Below, piece by piece: positions 6,468 through 13,892 of a stretch of DNA of 15,281 bases. The translations under genes and the position numbers were made by a program. A model generated the notes under the pieces. That model was not told where the DNA came from and ran no database searches. It worked only from the letters and a program-made list of their open reading frames with translations. This DNA is from Burkholderiales bacterium (GTDB lineage Bacteria > Pseudomonadota > Gammaproteobacteria > Burkholderiales > JAEUOS01), in contig CANGUJ010000040.1 of assembly GCA_947456845.1 (NCBI GenBank), forward strand, positions 1-15,281, read 5' to 3'. The stretch's first letter is position 1. Each line of letters begins with the position of its first letter.

Positions 6468-7808
6468 ATGACCCATGACCAGGAACCGATTGCCGCACAG
6501 GCCACCGCGCCAGGCAAGGGAGGCATCGGTGTGGTGCGCGTGTCCGGGGTGGACATCTCGGCCGTGGCGCACGGCCTGCTCGGCCGCCTGCCTGCCACGC
6601 GCGTGGCGACCTTGGCGCATTTCGCGGATGGCCATGGCGCGGCCATCGACCACGGCGTAGCGCTCTTCTTCAAGGCCCCGCATTCCTACACCGGGCAGGA
6701 TGTTCTGGAACTGCAGGGGCACGGCGGCCCGGTGGTTCAGCAACTGCTGTTGCGCCGCTGTCTGGAGCTGGGCTGCCGCCTGGCCGAGCCCGGCGAATTC
6801 ACCCGGCGGGCCTACCTGAACGACAAGCTGGACCTGGCGCAGGCGGAAGCGGTGGCCGACCTGATCGAGGCGGCCTCGGCGCGCGCGGCGCGCGCGGCCT
6901 TGCGCTCGCTGGACGGGCAGTTCTCCGCCGAGGTGCACGGCCTGCGCGAACGACTGGTCGAAGTGCGCGCCCTGACCGAGGCGACACTCGACTTTCCTGA
7001 AGAGGACATCGACTTCATCGAGGTAGCCGGAGTGCGCGGCCGCCTCGATGGGCTCGCGGCGGGCATCGGTGCACTGCTGCAGCGGGCCCGCCAGGGCGCG
7101 CGCCTGAAAAACGGGCTGACGGTGGTGCTGGCCGGGCGGCCGAACGTGGGCAAGTCGTCGTTGCTGAATGCGCTGGCGGGGGAGGAGGCGGCCATCGTCA
7201 CCGCCGTGCCGGGCACCACGCGCGATGCCATCGCGCGCAGCATCAGCATCGACGGGCTGGCGATCCACGTGGTCGACACCGCGGGCTTGCGCGATACCGA
7301 CGACGAGGTCGAAGCCATCGGTATCGGGCGTACGCGCCGCGCGCTTGAGCGCGCGGACCTGGTGTTGCATGTGATGGAGGCAGGCGGCGACACCGAGACC
7401 GACCGCGCCGCCGCCGCCGAGATGCCCCCCGGCATACCGAGGCTCACCGTGGCCAACAAGATCGACGCCACCGGCGAAGCGCCGGGCATCGAAGGCGAGC
7501 GCGTCCGGCTGTCGGCGAAGACCCACGCCGGCATGGACCTGTTGCGCGCGGAACTGCTGCGTCGTGCGGGGCTCGAAGGCGCGGGCGAAGACCTGGTGCT
7601 CGCCCGCGAGCGCCACCTCGCCGCGCTCGAGGCGGCGCTGGCAGCGGTGCGCGCCGCGCTGGCGCAGCTTGACGGCCCTGCGCCAGCGATCGAACTGATC
7701 GCCGAGGAGCTGCGTGTTGCACAAGAGGCGATGAACCGCATCACCGGCGAGTTCGGGGCCGACGATCTTCTGGGAGAGATTTTCGGGCGGTTCTGCATCG
7801 GCAAGTAA
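6468..7808 (+). CDS. mnmE: tRNA uridine-5-carboxymethylaminomethyl modification GTPase MnmE
   Basis: Potassium-activated GTPase that works with MnmG to modify wobble uridine 34 in certain tRNAs. The sequence shows the N-terminal formyl-THF-binding domain (PIAAQATAPGKGGIGVVRVSG). An inserted G domain follows, with G1 GRPNVGKS (223-230), G2 GTTRD (249-253), G3 DTAG (270-273), G4 NKID (330-333) and SAK (349-351). The invariant C-terminal CIGK (443-446) is present. I start it at ATG 6468 because MTHDQEPIAA is family-like and gives 446 residues, close to E. coli's 454. In-frame ATG 6438 and TTG 6432 would add 10 or 12 unusual residues. None of these has a strong ribosome-binding site. Its partner mnmG lies about 4.1 kb downstream. 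Function is secure; start moderately so. Confidence 0.96.
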   Translation: MTHDQEPIAAQATAPGKGGIGVVRVSGVDISAVAHGLLGRLPATRVATLAHFADGHGAAIDHGVALFFKAPHSYTGQDVLELQGHGGPVVQQLLLRRCLELGCRLAEPGEFTRRAYLNDKLDLAQAEAVADLIEAASARAARAALRSLDGQFSAEVHGLRERLVEVRALTEATLDFPEEDIDFIEVAGVRGRLDGLAAGIGALLQRARQGARLKNGLTVVLAGRPNVGKSSLLNALAGEEAAIVTAVPGTTRDAIARSISIDGLAIHVVDTAGLRDTDDEVEAIGIGRTRRALERADLVLHVMEAGGDTETDRAAAAEMPPGIPRLTVANKIDATGEAPGIEGERVRLSAKTHAGMDLLRAELLRRAGLEGAGEDLVLARERHLAALEAALAAVRAALAQLDGPAPAIELIAEELRVAQEAMNRITGEFGADDLLGEIFGRFCIGK

Positions 7809-7871
7809 GCGTCTTCATGCAATCCTGCGAGAATCCGCGCAATCGTTGAAGGCAAATAGGGAGGGTCGGAC

Positions 7872-8855
7872 ATGCGAGGGATGTTGAAGCGGTCTTTGAA
7901 AGCGGCGCTGACCTTCGTGGCGGCGTTTTCGGGATTGCAGGCGGCCTGCGCGCAGGACTACCCGGCCAAGACCATCACCTTCATCGTGCCCTACGCGGCG
8001 GGCGGCAATGGCGACATCCGCGGTCGTCAGGTGTCGCAACGGCTTGCCGCCATCCTGGGCAAGCCGGTGGTGGTCGAGAACAAGGCCGGGGCCGGCGGCA
8101 ACATCGGCACCGACGCGATTGCCAAGGCGGCGCCGGACGGCTACACCATCGGCATGGGCAATTTTGCGCCGCTGGCGGTCAACGCGGCACTCTTCAAGAA
8201 CCTGCCGTTCGATCCGAAGAAAGACGTCCTGCCGGTAGCGCTGATCGAGCGCGGCCCGCTGGTCCTGATGGTCAATCCGAAGTCCGCCTACAAGACGGTC
8301 CAGGATATCGTCGCCGCGGCCAAGGCCAGGCCCGGCGTGCTGACCATCGCCAACGGCGGGATCGGCGGTTCGCACCATCTTTCGGCGGAGTTGTTCAAGC
8401 AGTCGGCCGGCATCGACATGATCAGCGTGGCCTACAAGGGCGGATCGCCGGCCACGACCGACCTGATGGCCGGCAATGTAGAGATGATGTTCGAGCAGAT
8501 GTACGCGGCGGCGCCGGGGATCGCGAGCGGCAAGCTGCGGCCGATCGCGGTGACGGCGAAGGCACGGTTGGCCCAGTATCCGCAGGTGCCTACCTTCGCC
8601 GAAGCTGGATTTCCCGCGGTCGAGGTGCAGAACTGGCAGGGCGTGATCGTGCCCAGGGGCACGCCGCCGGCGATCGTCTCCCGGCTCAACGAGGCGGTGA
8701 ACAAGGCGCTGCGCGAGCCCGACATGCGCGAGAAGATCAGCGCTCAGGGCAATGAGGTGGTGGGCGGCACGCCGCAGGAGTTTGCGCAACTGATCGCTTC
8801 CGAGTCCGAGAAATGGGGCAAGGTGGTGCGTGAAGCCAGGATCAAGCCCGAGTAG
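7872..8855 (+). CDS. Bug-type tripartite tricarboxylate transporter substrate-binding protein
   Basis: Periplasmic solute receptor of the Bug/TctC family, which captures small carboxylates or similar ligands for tripartite (TctA/TctB) transporters. The 327-residue precursor has a typical Sec signal: basic start MRGMLKRSLK, hydrophobic core, and likely cleavage after ACA before QDYPAK. The mature part has family landmarks: VPYAAGGNGD near residues 38-47, VVVENKAGAGGN, IAKAAPDGYT and VAYKGGSPATTDLMAG. The ATG at 7872 follows a strong AGGGAGG (7858-7864). It starts 63 bp after mnmE without an intervening terminator. No TctA or TctB genes are nearby, so this is an orphan receptor, a common situation in Bordetella-like genomes where the family is expanded. 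The ligand cannot be read from the sequence. Family assignment is firm, substrate unknown. Confidence 0.93.
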   Translation: MRGMLKRSLKAALTFVAAFSGLQAACAQDYPAKTITFIVPYAAGGNGDIRGRQVSQRLAAILGKPVVVENKAGAGGNIGTDAIAKAAPDGYTIGMGNFAPLAVNAALFKNLPFDPKKDVLPVALIERGPLVLMVNPKSAYKTVQDIVAAAKARPGVLTIANGGIGGSHHLSAELFKQSAGIDMISVAYKGGSPATTDLMAGNVEMMFEQMYAAAPGIASGKLRPIAVTAKARLAQYPQVPTFAEAGFPAVEVQNWQGVIVPRGTPPAIVSRLNEAVNKALREPDMREKISAQGNEVVGGTPQEFAQLIASESEKWGKVVREARIKPE

Positions 8856-8871
8856 GGCGGATAGCGGTACG

Positions 8872-8894
8872 CCGGCGGCGCAAGAGTTCGCCGG
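8872..8894. repeat. Inverted repeats after the Bug gene
   Basis: CCGGCG (8872-8877) and CGCCGG (8889-8894) form a six-base stem with an 11-nt loop. A second small palindrome, GCGCAC-CGG-GTGCGC, follows downstream in the same 97-bp gap. Neither has a T-run, so a terminator role is unsupported; they may affect RNA structure ahead of the thioesterase gene. Confidence 0.25.
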
Positions 8895-8952
8895 TAGCGT
8901 TGGCAGGTAGCGCACCGGGTGCGCCGGTGGGTCGAGCGGGGAGGGTACGGCA

Positions 8953-9360
8953 ATGAACGCGGACGACGGACAAAGGATTCTCGAGGAGAACTTCGCGCCT
9001 TGGGTGCTTGAATTGGGGCTGCGGGTGCAAGGGTGCGCAGGCGGCGAGGCCAGGCTTGTGTTGCCCGCCTCGCCCGCGCTGGCGCGGGTGGGCGGTTCCG
9101 TGTGCGGCCAGGCGCTGATGGCAGCGGCCGATACGGCGATGGTGATCGCGATCTCATCGGCCCTGGGCGGGTTCCGGCCGATGGCGACGGTGTCGCAAAA
9201 TACGTCGTTCATGCGCGCCATCACCGGCGTGGATGTGGAGATCGTCGCGCGTGTGCTCAAGCCCGGCCGCAGTCTCGTGTTCGGCGAGGTGGAGCTGCGC
9301 GCGGCCGGTGATGAACGCCTGGCGGCCCATGTGACGACCACTTACGCGCTGGCCGGTTGA
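8953..9360 (+). CDS. PaaI/hotdog-fold thioesterase-like protein
   Basis: Small hotdog-fold protein, 135 residues, of the acyl-CoA thioesterase (PaaI/YbgC-like) type, which would hydrolyse acyl-CoA or aryl-CoA thioesters. The core strand-helix-strand is visible in the region ARVGGSVCGQALMAAADTAMVIAI (about residues 43-66). TVSQNTSFMRAI and GRSLVFGEVELRA follow, matching the family's later strands. The acidic residue in AADTA matches the catalytic Asp position of PaaI. The nearby His-Gly-Gly motif of most PaaI proteins is replaced by Cys-Gly-Gln. Activity might therefore be altered, or this may be a distinct subfamily. The ATG at 8953 has GGGGAGGG seven bases upstream (8938-8945). It lies between the receptor and pckG; substrate and pathway are unknown. 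Hotdog family membership is fairly sure. Confidence 0.8.
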   Translation: MNADDGQRILEENFAPWVLELGLRVQGCAGGEARLVLPASPALARVGGSVCGQALMAAADTAMVIAISSALGGFRPMATVSQNTSFMRAITGVDVEIVARVLKPGRSLVFGEVELRAAGDERLAAHVTTTYALAG

Positions 9361-9593
9361 GGGGGTTGGCGGCCGCGCGCGGCGTGCGTCACGCGCACGA
9401 CGGGGCTCGCTTTTCATAATGTGAAACTTTGTTTCGCGGCCGTGGCGGGCGCATTGGGTTGTGTGGTATCGTGCGCGCCTCTTTTCAATCGGGCAGCTGT
9501 CAGGGGAGACCGTTCCCGGCTGCCCCGCCCGGCAGCGAGCGCCCATCCGCGCGAGCTCGAGACGAGCGTCTAGCCTTCAGGGATCCTTCGCTC
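9361..9593. promoter_or_regulatory. Upstream region and leader of pckG
   Basis: A 233-bp gap before pckG. Possible promoter fragments are a CATAAT at 9415-9420 without a good -35, and an extended -10-like TGGTATCGT (9464-9472) also without a -35. A short inverted repeat GAAAC-TTT-GTTTC sits at 9423-9435. A longer structured segment, GGGCAGC...GCTGCCC (9491-9525), has an internal GGGA/TCCC stem and lies about 70 bp before the ATG. The region is clearly regulatory in position, but I cannot assign the exact promoter. Confidence 0.4.
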
Positions 9594-11417
9594 ATGAACG
9601 CAGTTCTCAAATCCGCCGCTCCCGCCTATGTGCACAACACCAAACTGGTTGATTGGGTCAACCAAATGGCGGCGCTCGCCAAGCCAGACCGGGTGGTCTG
9701 GTGCGACGGCAGCGAAGAAGAAAACAGCCGCCTGCTGGGCGAGATGTGCGCGACCGGCATGCTCAAGAAACTCAACCCGGTCAAGCGCCCGAACTGCTAC
9801 CTCGCGCTCTCCGATCCCAACGATGTGGCGCGGGTAGAGGAACGCACATTTGTATGTTCCGAAACCCGCGAGGCGGCCGGCCCGATGAACAACTGGGTGG
9901 CGCCGGCCGAGATGCGCGCCACGATGAACCGTCTGTTCGATGGGTGCATGCGCGGGCGCACCATGTATGTGGTGCCGTTCTCGATGGGTCCGCTGGGTTC
10001 GCACATCGCCCAGATCGGTGTCGAGCTGACCGACTCGCCCTATGTGGTGGTGAGCATGCGCATCATGACGCGCATGGGACGGGCGGTGTACGACGTGTTG
10101 GGGGAGGACGGCTATTTCGTGCCCTGCATGCATTCGGTGGGCATGCCGGTCGAGCCTGGCAAGGCGGATGTGCGCTGGCCTTGCAACAATGAAGAGAAGT
10201 GGATCGTCCACTATCCTGAAACCCGCGAAATCTGGAGTTACGGCTCCGGCTATGGCGGCAATGCGCTCCTGGGCAAGAAGTGTCTGGCCTTGCGCATCGC
10301 GTCGGTGATGGCGCGCGACGAAGGCTGGCTGGCCGAACATATGCTCATCCTGGGCGTGACCAACCCGGCGGGGGAGAAGACCTATGTGACCGGCGCGTTT
10401 CCGTCGGCTTGCGGCAAGACCAATTTCGCCATGCTGGTGCCGCCCAAGGAGGGTTTCGAGGGCTGGAAGGTGACAACCATCGGCGAGGACATTGCCTGGA
10501 TCAAGCCGCACAAGGATGGCAAGTTCTATGCGATCAACCCGGAAGCAGGCTATTTCGGCGTGGCGCCAGGCACCAATTACCATACCAACCCCAACTGCAT
10601 GACCGCCATCGAGCGTGACACCATTTTCACCAACGTGGCGGAAACGCCCGATGGCGATGTGTGGTGGGAAGGCATGACCGACGACCCGCCGGCCAGGCTG
10701 ACCGATTGGCAGGGCAAGGAATGGACGCCGGGTTGCGGGCGTCCCGCGGCGCATGCGAACTCCCGCTTCACGGTGCCGGCGGTGCGTTGCCCGTCGCTCG
10801 ATCCGCAGTGGGATGATCCCAACGGCGTGCCGATTTCGGCCTTCCTGTTCGGCGGGCGCCGCTCGGACACCACGCCGCTGGTGACAGAAGCGCTCGGCTG
10901 GGAAGATGGCGTCTACAAGGCGGCCACCATGGGGTCGGAAACCACTGCCGCGATTGCCGGCAAGCAGGGTGTGGTGCGCCGCGACCCCATGGCGATGATC
11001 GCCTTCGTCGGCTACAACATGGGTGAGTATTTCCGGCACTGGCTCAAGATGGGCCGAACGGTCAGCCAGCCGCCGCGTATTTTTCAGGTGAACTGGTTCC
11101 GCAAGAATGCCGATGGCAAGTTCGTCTGGCCGGGGTTCGGAGACAACATGCGGGTGCTGAAGTGGGTGGTGGAACGGTGTGCGGGCACCGCACATGCCAG
11201 GATGACCGCGCTGGGCTACGCGCCGGACTATGCCGATCTGCACTGGCAAGGGATTACCTTCGATGTGCAGAAGTTCGAAAACGTCACGGCGATCGACCAC
11301 GAGCAGTGGCGGGCGGAGCTCGGCATGCATGATGAACTTTTCAAGAAGCTAGATGGTTACGTGCCGGATGAATTGTTGGGTAACCGCAAGGGGTTGGAGA
11401 GTCGGCTGGCCGCCTGA
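9594..11417 (+). CDS. pckG: Phosphoenolpyruvate carboxykinase (GTP)
   Basis: Catalyses GTP-dependent conversion of oxaloacetate to phosphoenolpyruvate and CO2, the entry step of gluconeogenesis from organic acids. The 607-residue length fits the GTP-type family (about 600-620). Motifs in order are EERTFVCS (82-89), the substrate-site YGSGYGGN (216-223), P-loop FPSACGKTNFAML (269-281) with reactive Cys273, and IGEDIAWIK (296-304). Then come GYNMGEYFRHWLKMG and NWFRKNADGKFVWPGFGDN near the C-terminal third. The same frame is open upstream to about 9429, but ATG 9594 gives the canonical start MNAVLKSAAPAYVHNTKLVDW in content, with AGGGA ten bases upstream. An intrinsic terminator follows at 11441. 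Use of organic acids would fit the neighbouring carboxylate-receptor gene, but that link is inference. Confidence 0.97.
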   Translation: MNAVLKSAAPAYVHNTKLVDWVNQMAALAKPDRVVWCDGSEEENSRLLGEMCATGMLKKLNPVKRPNCYLALSDPNDVARVEERTFVCSETREAAGPMNNWVAPAEMRATMNRLFDGCMRGRTMYVVPFSMGPLGSHIAQIGVELTDSPYVVVSMRIMTRMGRAVYDVLGEDGYFVPCMHSVGMPVEPGKADVRWPCNNEEKWIVHYPETREIWSYGSGYGGNALLGKKCLALRIASVMARDEGWLAEHMLILGVTNPAGEKTYVTGAFPSACGKTNFAMLVPPKEGFEGWKVTTIGEDIAWIKPHKDGKFYAINPEAGYFGVAPGTNYHTNPNCMTAIERDTIFTNVAETPDGDVWWEGMTDDPPARLTDWQGKEWTPGCGRPAAHANSRFTVPAVRCPSLDPQWDDPNGVPISAFLFGGRRSDTTPLVTEALGWEDGVYKAATMGSETTAAIAGKQGVVRRDPMAMIAFVGYNMGEYFRHWLKMGRTVSQPPRIFQVNWFRKNADGKFVWPGFGDNMRVLKWVVERCAGTAHARMTALGYAPDYADLHWQGITFDVQKFENVTAIDHEQWRAELGMHDELFKKLDGYVPDELLGNRKGLESRLAA

Positions 11418-11440
11418 GCGTTGTTTCGGTTGCTGCGAGG

Positions 11441-11466
11441 AGCCGCCTTCGGGCGGCTTTTTGTTT
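11441..11466 (+). terminator. Intrinsic terminator of pckG
   Basis: Perfect 7-bp stem AGCCGCC/GGCGGCT capped by a UUCG tetraloop closed by C-G, followed by TTTTTGTTTT. It starts 23 bp after the pckG stop. This is a textbook rho-independent terminator on the plus strand, and it isolates pckG from the parS/mnmG region. Confidence 0.93.
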
Positions 11467-11567
11467 TGTCGAAGGGGTTGGGGGCGTGTATGCCAAGTCT
11501 TGCGCCATGGCGAGCAGTCGAGGCGCGGGCGAACGTTCGGATCCTGTGCAGTGATGCCGTCGCGGGT

Positions 11568-11583
11568 TGTTTCACGTGAAACA
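11568..11583. other. parS: parS centromere-like site 1 (perfect palindrome)
   Basis: TGTTTCACGTGAAACA is an exact palindromic 16-mer identical to the widely conserved bacterial parS consensus bound by ParB. It lies in the non-coding DNA upstream of mnmG, about 3.5 kb from parA and 8-10 kb from the candidate origin. ParB would nucleate here and spread, allowing ParA to pull the replicated origins apart. Confidence 0.93.
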
Positions 11584-11669
11584 GTCCTTGCGTCCAGTAA
11601 ACCCGATCTGCCGGCCCTCGGCCATGGTCCCCGTAGCGCCTGATCCGCAGCTTCCCCGGCGCCCCTGTG

Positions 11670-11685
11670 TGTTTCACGTGAAACG
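11670..11685. other. parS: parS centromere-like site 2 (one change)
   Basis: TGTTTCACGTGAAACG matches the consensus at 15 of 16 positions; only the last base breaks the palindrome. Its centre is 102 bp from that of site 1, about ten helical turns, so two ParB clamps could load on nearly the same DNA face. Confidence 0.88.
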
Positions 11686-11910
11686 CGGCTGTCGGGCAGC
11701 GATCGAGGAGCGTAGTGGCGGCGGCGCCACCGCCGATGCTCCGATAGCCGGCGCACGCCCGCTCGCGACCCCAGCGAAGCGGCCTCTCGAGCCCCCGGAG
11801 TGACTGCCAAACCGCGGCCTTGTCGGCCTCAATGCGGATGCATTTGCGTCCGCGCAACACCTCGTAACCCATCCACACCCTCCGGCATAGGAAGCAACGC
11901 CTCAATCCCC

Positions 11911-11916
11911 TATAAT
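11911..11916 (+). promoter_or_regulatory. Putative mnmG promoter (-10)
   Basis: A perfect TATAAT lies 36 bp before the mnmG start. Seventeen bp upstream the best -35 is TAGGAA (11888-11893), only 3 of 6 to TTGACA, so the -10 is strong and the -35 weak. Transcription would begin near 11923 with a short leader of about 29 nt. Confidence 0.6.
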
Positions 11917-11951
11917 CCGAGGCCCTTTGACGCCCGGCCCGCCGACCCACC

Positions 11952-13892
11952 GTGCCCTCGATATCGCACACCCATCCAGACGCCTACGATGTGATCGTCG
12001 TAGGCGGTGGCCACGCCGGCACCGAGGCGGCCCTGGCGGCGGCACGCATGGGCGCAAAGACCCTGTTGATCACGCACAACATGGAAACCCTGGGCGCGAT
12101 GAGCTGCAACCCGTCGATCGGCGGTATCGGCAAGGGCCATCTGGTCAAGGAAGTCGATTCGTTGGGCGGCGCCATGGCGATCGCCACCGACGAAGCGGGC
12201 ATCCAGTTTCGCACCCTCAATTCCAGCAAGGGGCCGGCGGTGCGCGCCACCCGCGCCCAGGCCGACCGGGTTCTCTACAAGCAAGCCATTCGCTCGCGCC
12301 TCGAAAACCAGCCCAACCTGACCATATTCCAGCAGGCGGTCGATGATCTGACCCTCGAGGCAGACCGCGTCACCGGGGTAGTGACCCAGCTGGGCATCCA
12401 TTTCCGCGCACGCGCCGTGGTGCTCACCGCCGGCACCTTCCTGTCCGGCCTGGTCCATGTGGGCCTTTCGCATTACGAAGCCGGACGCGCCGGTGATCCG
12501 CCTGCTCGTTCCCTCGGCGCCCGGCTCAAGCAAATGAAGCTGCCGCAGGGCCGGCTTAAAACCGGAACCCCCCCGCGCCTCGATGGCAAGACCATCGACT
12601 TCACGGTGCTCGGCGTCCAGCCGGGCGACGAGCCGGTGCCGGTGTTTTCCTACCTCGGGCGGCGCGACATGCATCCGCGCCAGTTGCCGTGCTGGATCAC
12701 CCACACCACGCCGGAAACGCATGACATCATCCGCGCCGGACTGGACCGCTCACCCATGTTCACCGGCGTGATCGAAGGCGTCGGACCGCGCTATTGCCCA
12801 TCGATCGAAGACAAGATCCACCGTTTCGCCGACAAGAATTCGCATCAGGTCTTTCTTGAGCCGGAAGGCCTCGCGACACACGAGATCTACCCCAATGGCA
12901 TCTCGACCAGCCTCCCGTTCGACATCCAGTTGCGTCTGGTGCGCAGCATGAAGGGCCTGGAGCAGGCGCACATCCTGCGCCCCGGTTATGCCATCGAGTA
13001 CGATTTCTACGACCCGCGCGGCCTGAAATCGTCGCTTGAGACCCGCGCCATCGACAGCCTGTATTTCGCCGGACAGATCAACGGGACCACCGGCTACGAG
13101 GAAGCGGCCGCGCAGGGCTTGCTCGCAGGCGCCAACGCGGCCCTCAAGGTGCAAGGACGCTCCGCCTGGTGTCCCGCGCGCAGCCAGGCTTACCTTGGTG
13201 TGCTCGTCGATGACCTGATCACCCGCGGCGTGACCGAACCCTACCGCATGTTCACCAGCCGGGCCGAGTTCCGCCTCTCTCTGCGTGAGGACAACGCCGA
13301 CGCGCGCCTGACCGAAACGGGCCGTGCCATCGGTCTGGTGGGAGACACCCAATGGGACTTCTACTGCCGCAAGCGCGATGCGGTGGCCAAGGAAACCGAG
13401 CGCCTGAAGTCCTTGTGGGTGAACCCTCACATCCTCGAAAAGCATGAGGCTGAGCGGGTTATGGGCACGCCTATCGAACGTGAGTACAACCTGCTGGACC
13501 TGCTCAAACGCCCATCGGTGAGTTACGATGCTTTGGTCGGCATGGCCATCGGCGCGCCATCTGCGGCGGTCGGCGCGGGCGCATTCGATGCGGACATCGC
13601 CGACCAGGTGATCGCCCAGGTGGAAATCCGCGCCAAGTACCAGGGGTATATCGATCGCCAAGCTGATGAGGTGCGGCGCTCCGCCGCCCAGGAGCACACC
13701 ATTTTGCCGGCCGACCTCGATTATGCGAGCGTGCGCGGCCTTACCCGCGAAGCGCAGGCCAAGCTGACCCAGCACCGCCCTGAAACCCTCGGCCAGGCCT
13801 CGCGCATACAGGGCATCACGCCGGCGACGATATCGCTGCTCCTGGTCCACCTGAAGAAAGCCGGCGTCGCGCGGCAGGGCCTGGCTGCATGA
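11952..13892 (+). CDS. mnmG: tRNA uridine-5-carboxymethylaminomethyl modification enzyme MnmG (GidA)
   Basis: FAD-dependent partner of MnmE in forming cmnm5U34 of tRNAs. The 646-residue protein begins with an FAD-binding Rossmann motif, VIVVGGGHAGTEAA (14-27), followed by CNPSIGGIGKG (52-62). The two family signatures are present: LKTGTPPRLDGKTIDF (about 200-215) and AGQINGTTGYEEAAAQG (about 370-390). The C-terminal domain, involved in MnmE/tRNA contact, ends near VARQGLAA. The start is GTG at 11952; no in-frame alternative lies nearby upstream, and no clear Shine-Dalgarno sequence precedes it. It follows its own TATAAT promoter. The ATGA overlap with rsmG shows translational coupling, the classic gidA-gidB pair. 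Identification is very secure. Confidence 0.97.
   Translation: MPSISHTHPDAYDVIVVGGGHAGTEAALAAARMGAKTLLITHNMETLGAMSCNPSIGGIGKGHLVKEVDSLGGAMAIATDEAGIQFRTLNSSKGPAVRATRAQADRVLYKQAIRSRLENQPNLTIFQQAVDDLTLEADRVTGVVTQLGIHFRARAVVLTAGTFLSGLVHVGLSHYEAGRAGDPPARSLGARLKQMKLPQGRLKTGTPPRLDGKTIDFTVLGVQPGDEPVPVFSYLGRRDMHPRQLPCWITHTTPETHDIIRAGLDRSPMFTGVIEGVGPRYCPSIEDKIHRFADKNSHQVFLEPEGLATHEIYPNGISTSLPFDIQLRLVRSMKGLEQAHILRPGYAIEYDFYDPRGLKSSLETRAIDSLYFAGQINGTTGYEEAAAQGLLAGANAALKVQGRSAWCPARSQAYLGVLVDDLITRGVTEPYRMFTSRAEFRLSLREDNADARLTETGRAIGLVGDTQWDFYCRKRDAVAKETERLKSLWVNPHILEKHEAERVMGTPIEREYNLLDLLKRPSVSYDALVGMAIGAPSAAVGAGAFDADIADQVIAQVEIRAKYQGYIDRQADEVRRSAAQEHTILPADLDYASVRGLTREAQAKLTQHRPETLGQASRIQGITPATISLLLVHLKKAGVARQGLAA

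Larger units (their letters stand above)
11418..11951. other. Non-coding region between pckG and mnmG with terminator, two parS and promoter
   Basis: This 534-bp gap has no gene I can recognise. It holds, in order, the pckG terminator (11441-11462), two parS palindromes (11568-11583 and 11670-11685), a short perfect hairpin (GTGGCG-GCGG-CGCCAC, 11715-11730) and a TATAAT (11911-11916). Between 11731 and 11900 I see no assignable signal. Open minus-strand frames cross the terminator and both parS sites and show no family signature, so I do not call genes. Confidence 0.6.

Noticed and set aside
5352..7724. Very long open frame on the minus strand, antisense to yidC and mnmE (790 codons)
   Set aside because: It lies opposite two secure genes in GC-rich DNA, where antisense frames stay open by codon bias. 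The product is rich in Arg, His and Gly with no family signature.
8872..8930. Terminator after the Bug gene
   Set aside because: Two short GC stems are present but no T-run follows either.
7815..9341. 508-codon minus-strand frame antisense to the Bug receptor and thioesterase genes
   Set aside because: Both plus-strand genes have clear family motifs and strong ribosome-binding sites; the reverse frame has none.
9423..9435. GAAAC-TTT-GTTTC as a third parS
   Set aside because: The half-sites are in reversed order and the CACGTG core is missing, so it is not a parS.
9443..9458. Sigma-54-like element TGGC...TTGG upstream of pckG
   Set aside because: Spacing is right and the -24 GG is present, but the essential GC at -12 is replaced by GG, so the match is too weak.
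9429..9593. Upstream extension of pckG to a TTG at 9429
   Set aside because: The extra 55 residues are unlike any PEP carboxykinase N-terminus; ATG 9594 gives the canonical start and length.
9570..11330. 586-codon minus-strand frame antisense to pckG
   Set aside because: Same cause; pckG is secure on the plus strand and the antisense product has no recognisable domain.
11357..11971. Possible gene of 204 codons on the minus strand in the pckG-mnmG gap
   Set aside because: It runs through the pckG terminator, both parS sites and the mnmG promoter, starts inside mnmG and shows no family motif.
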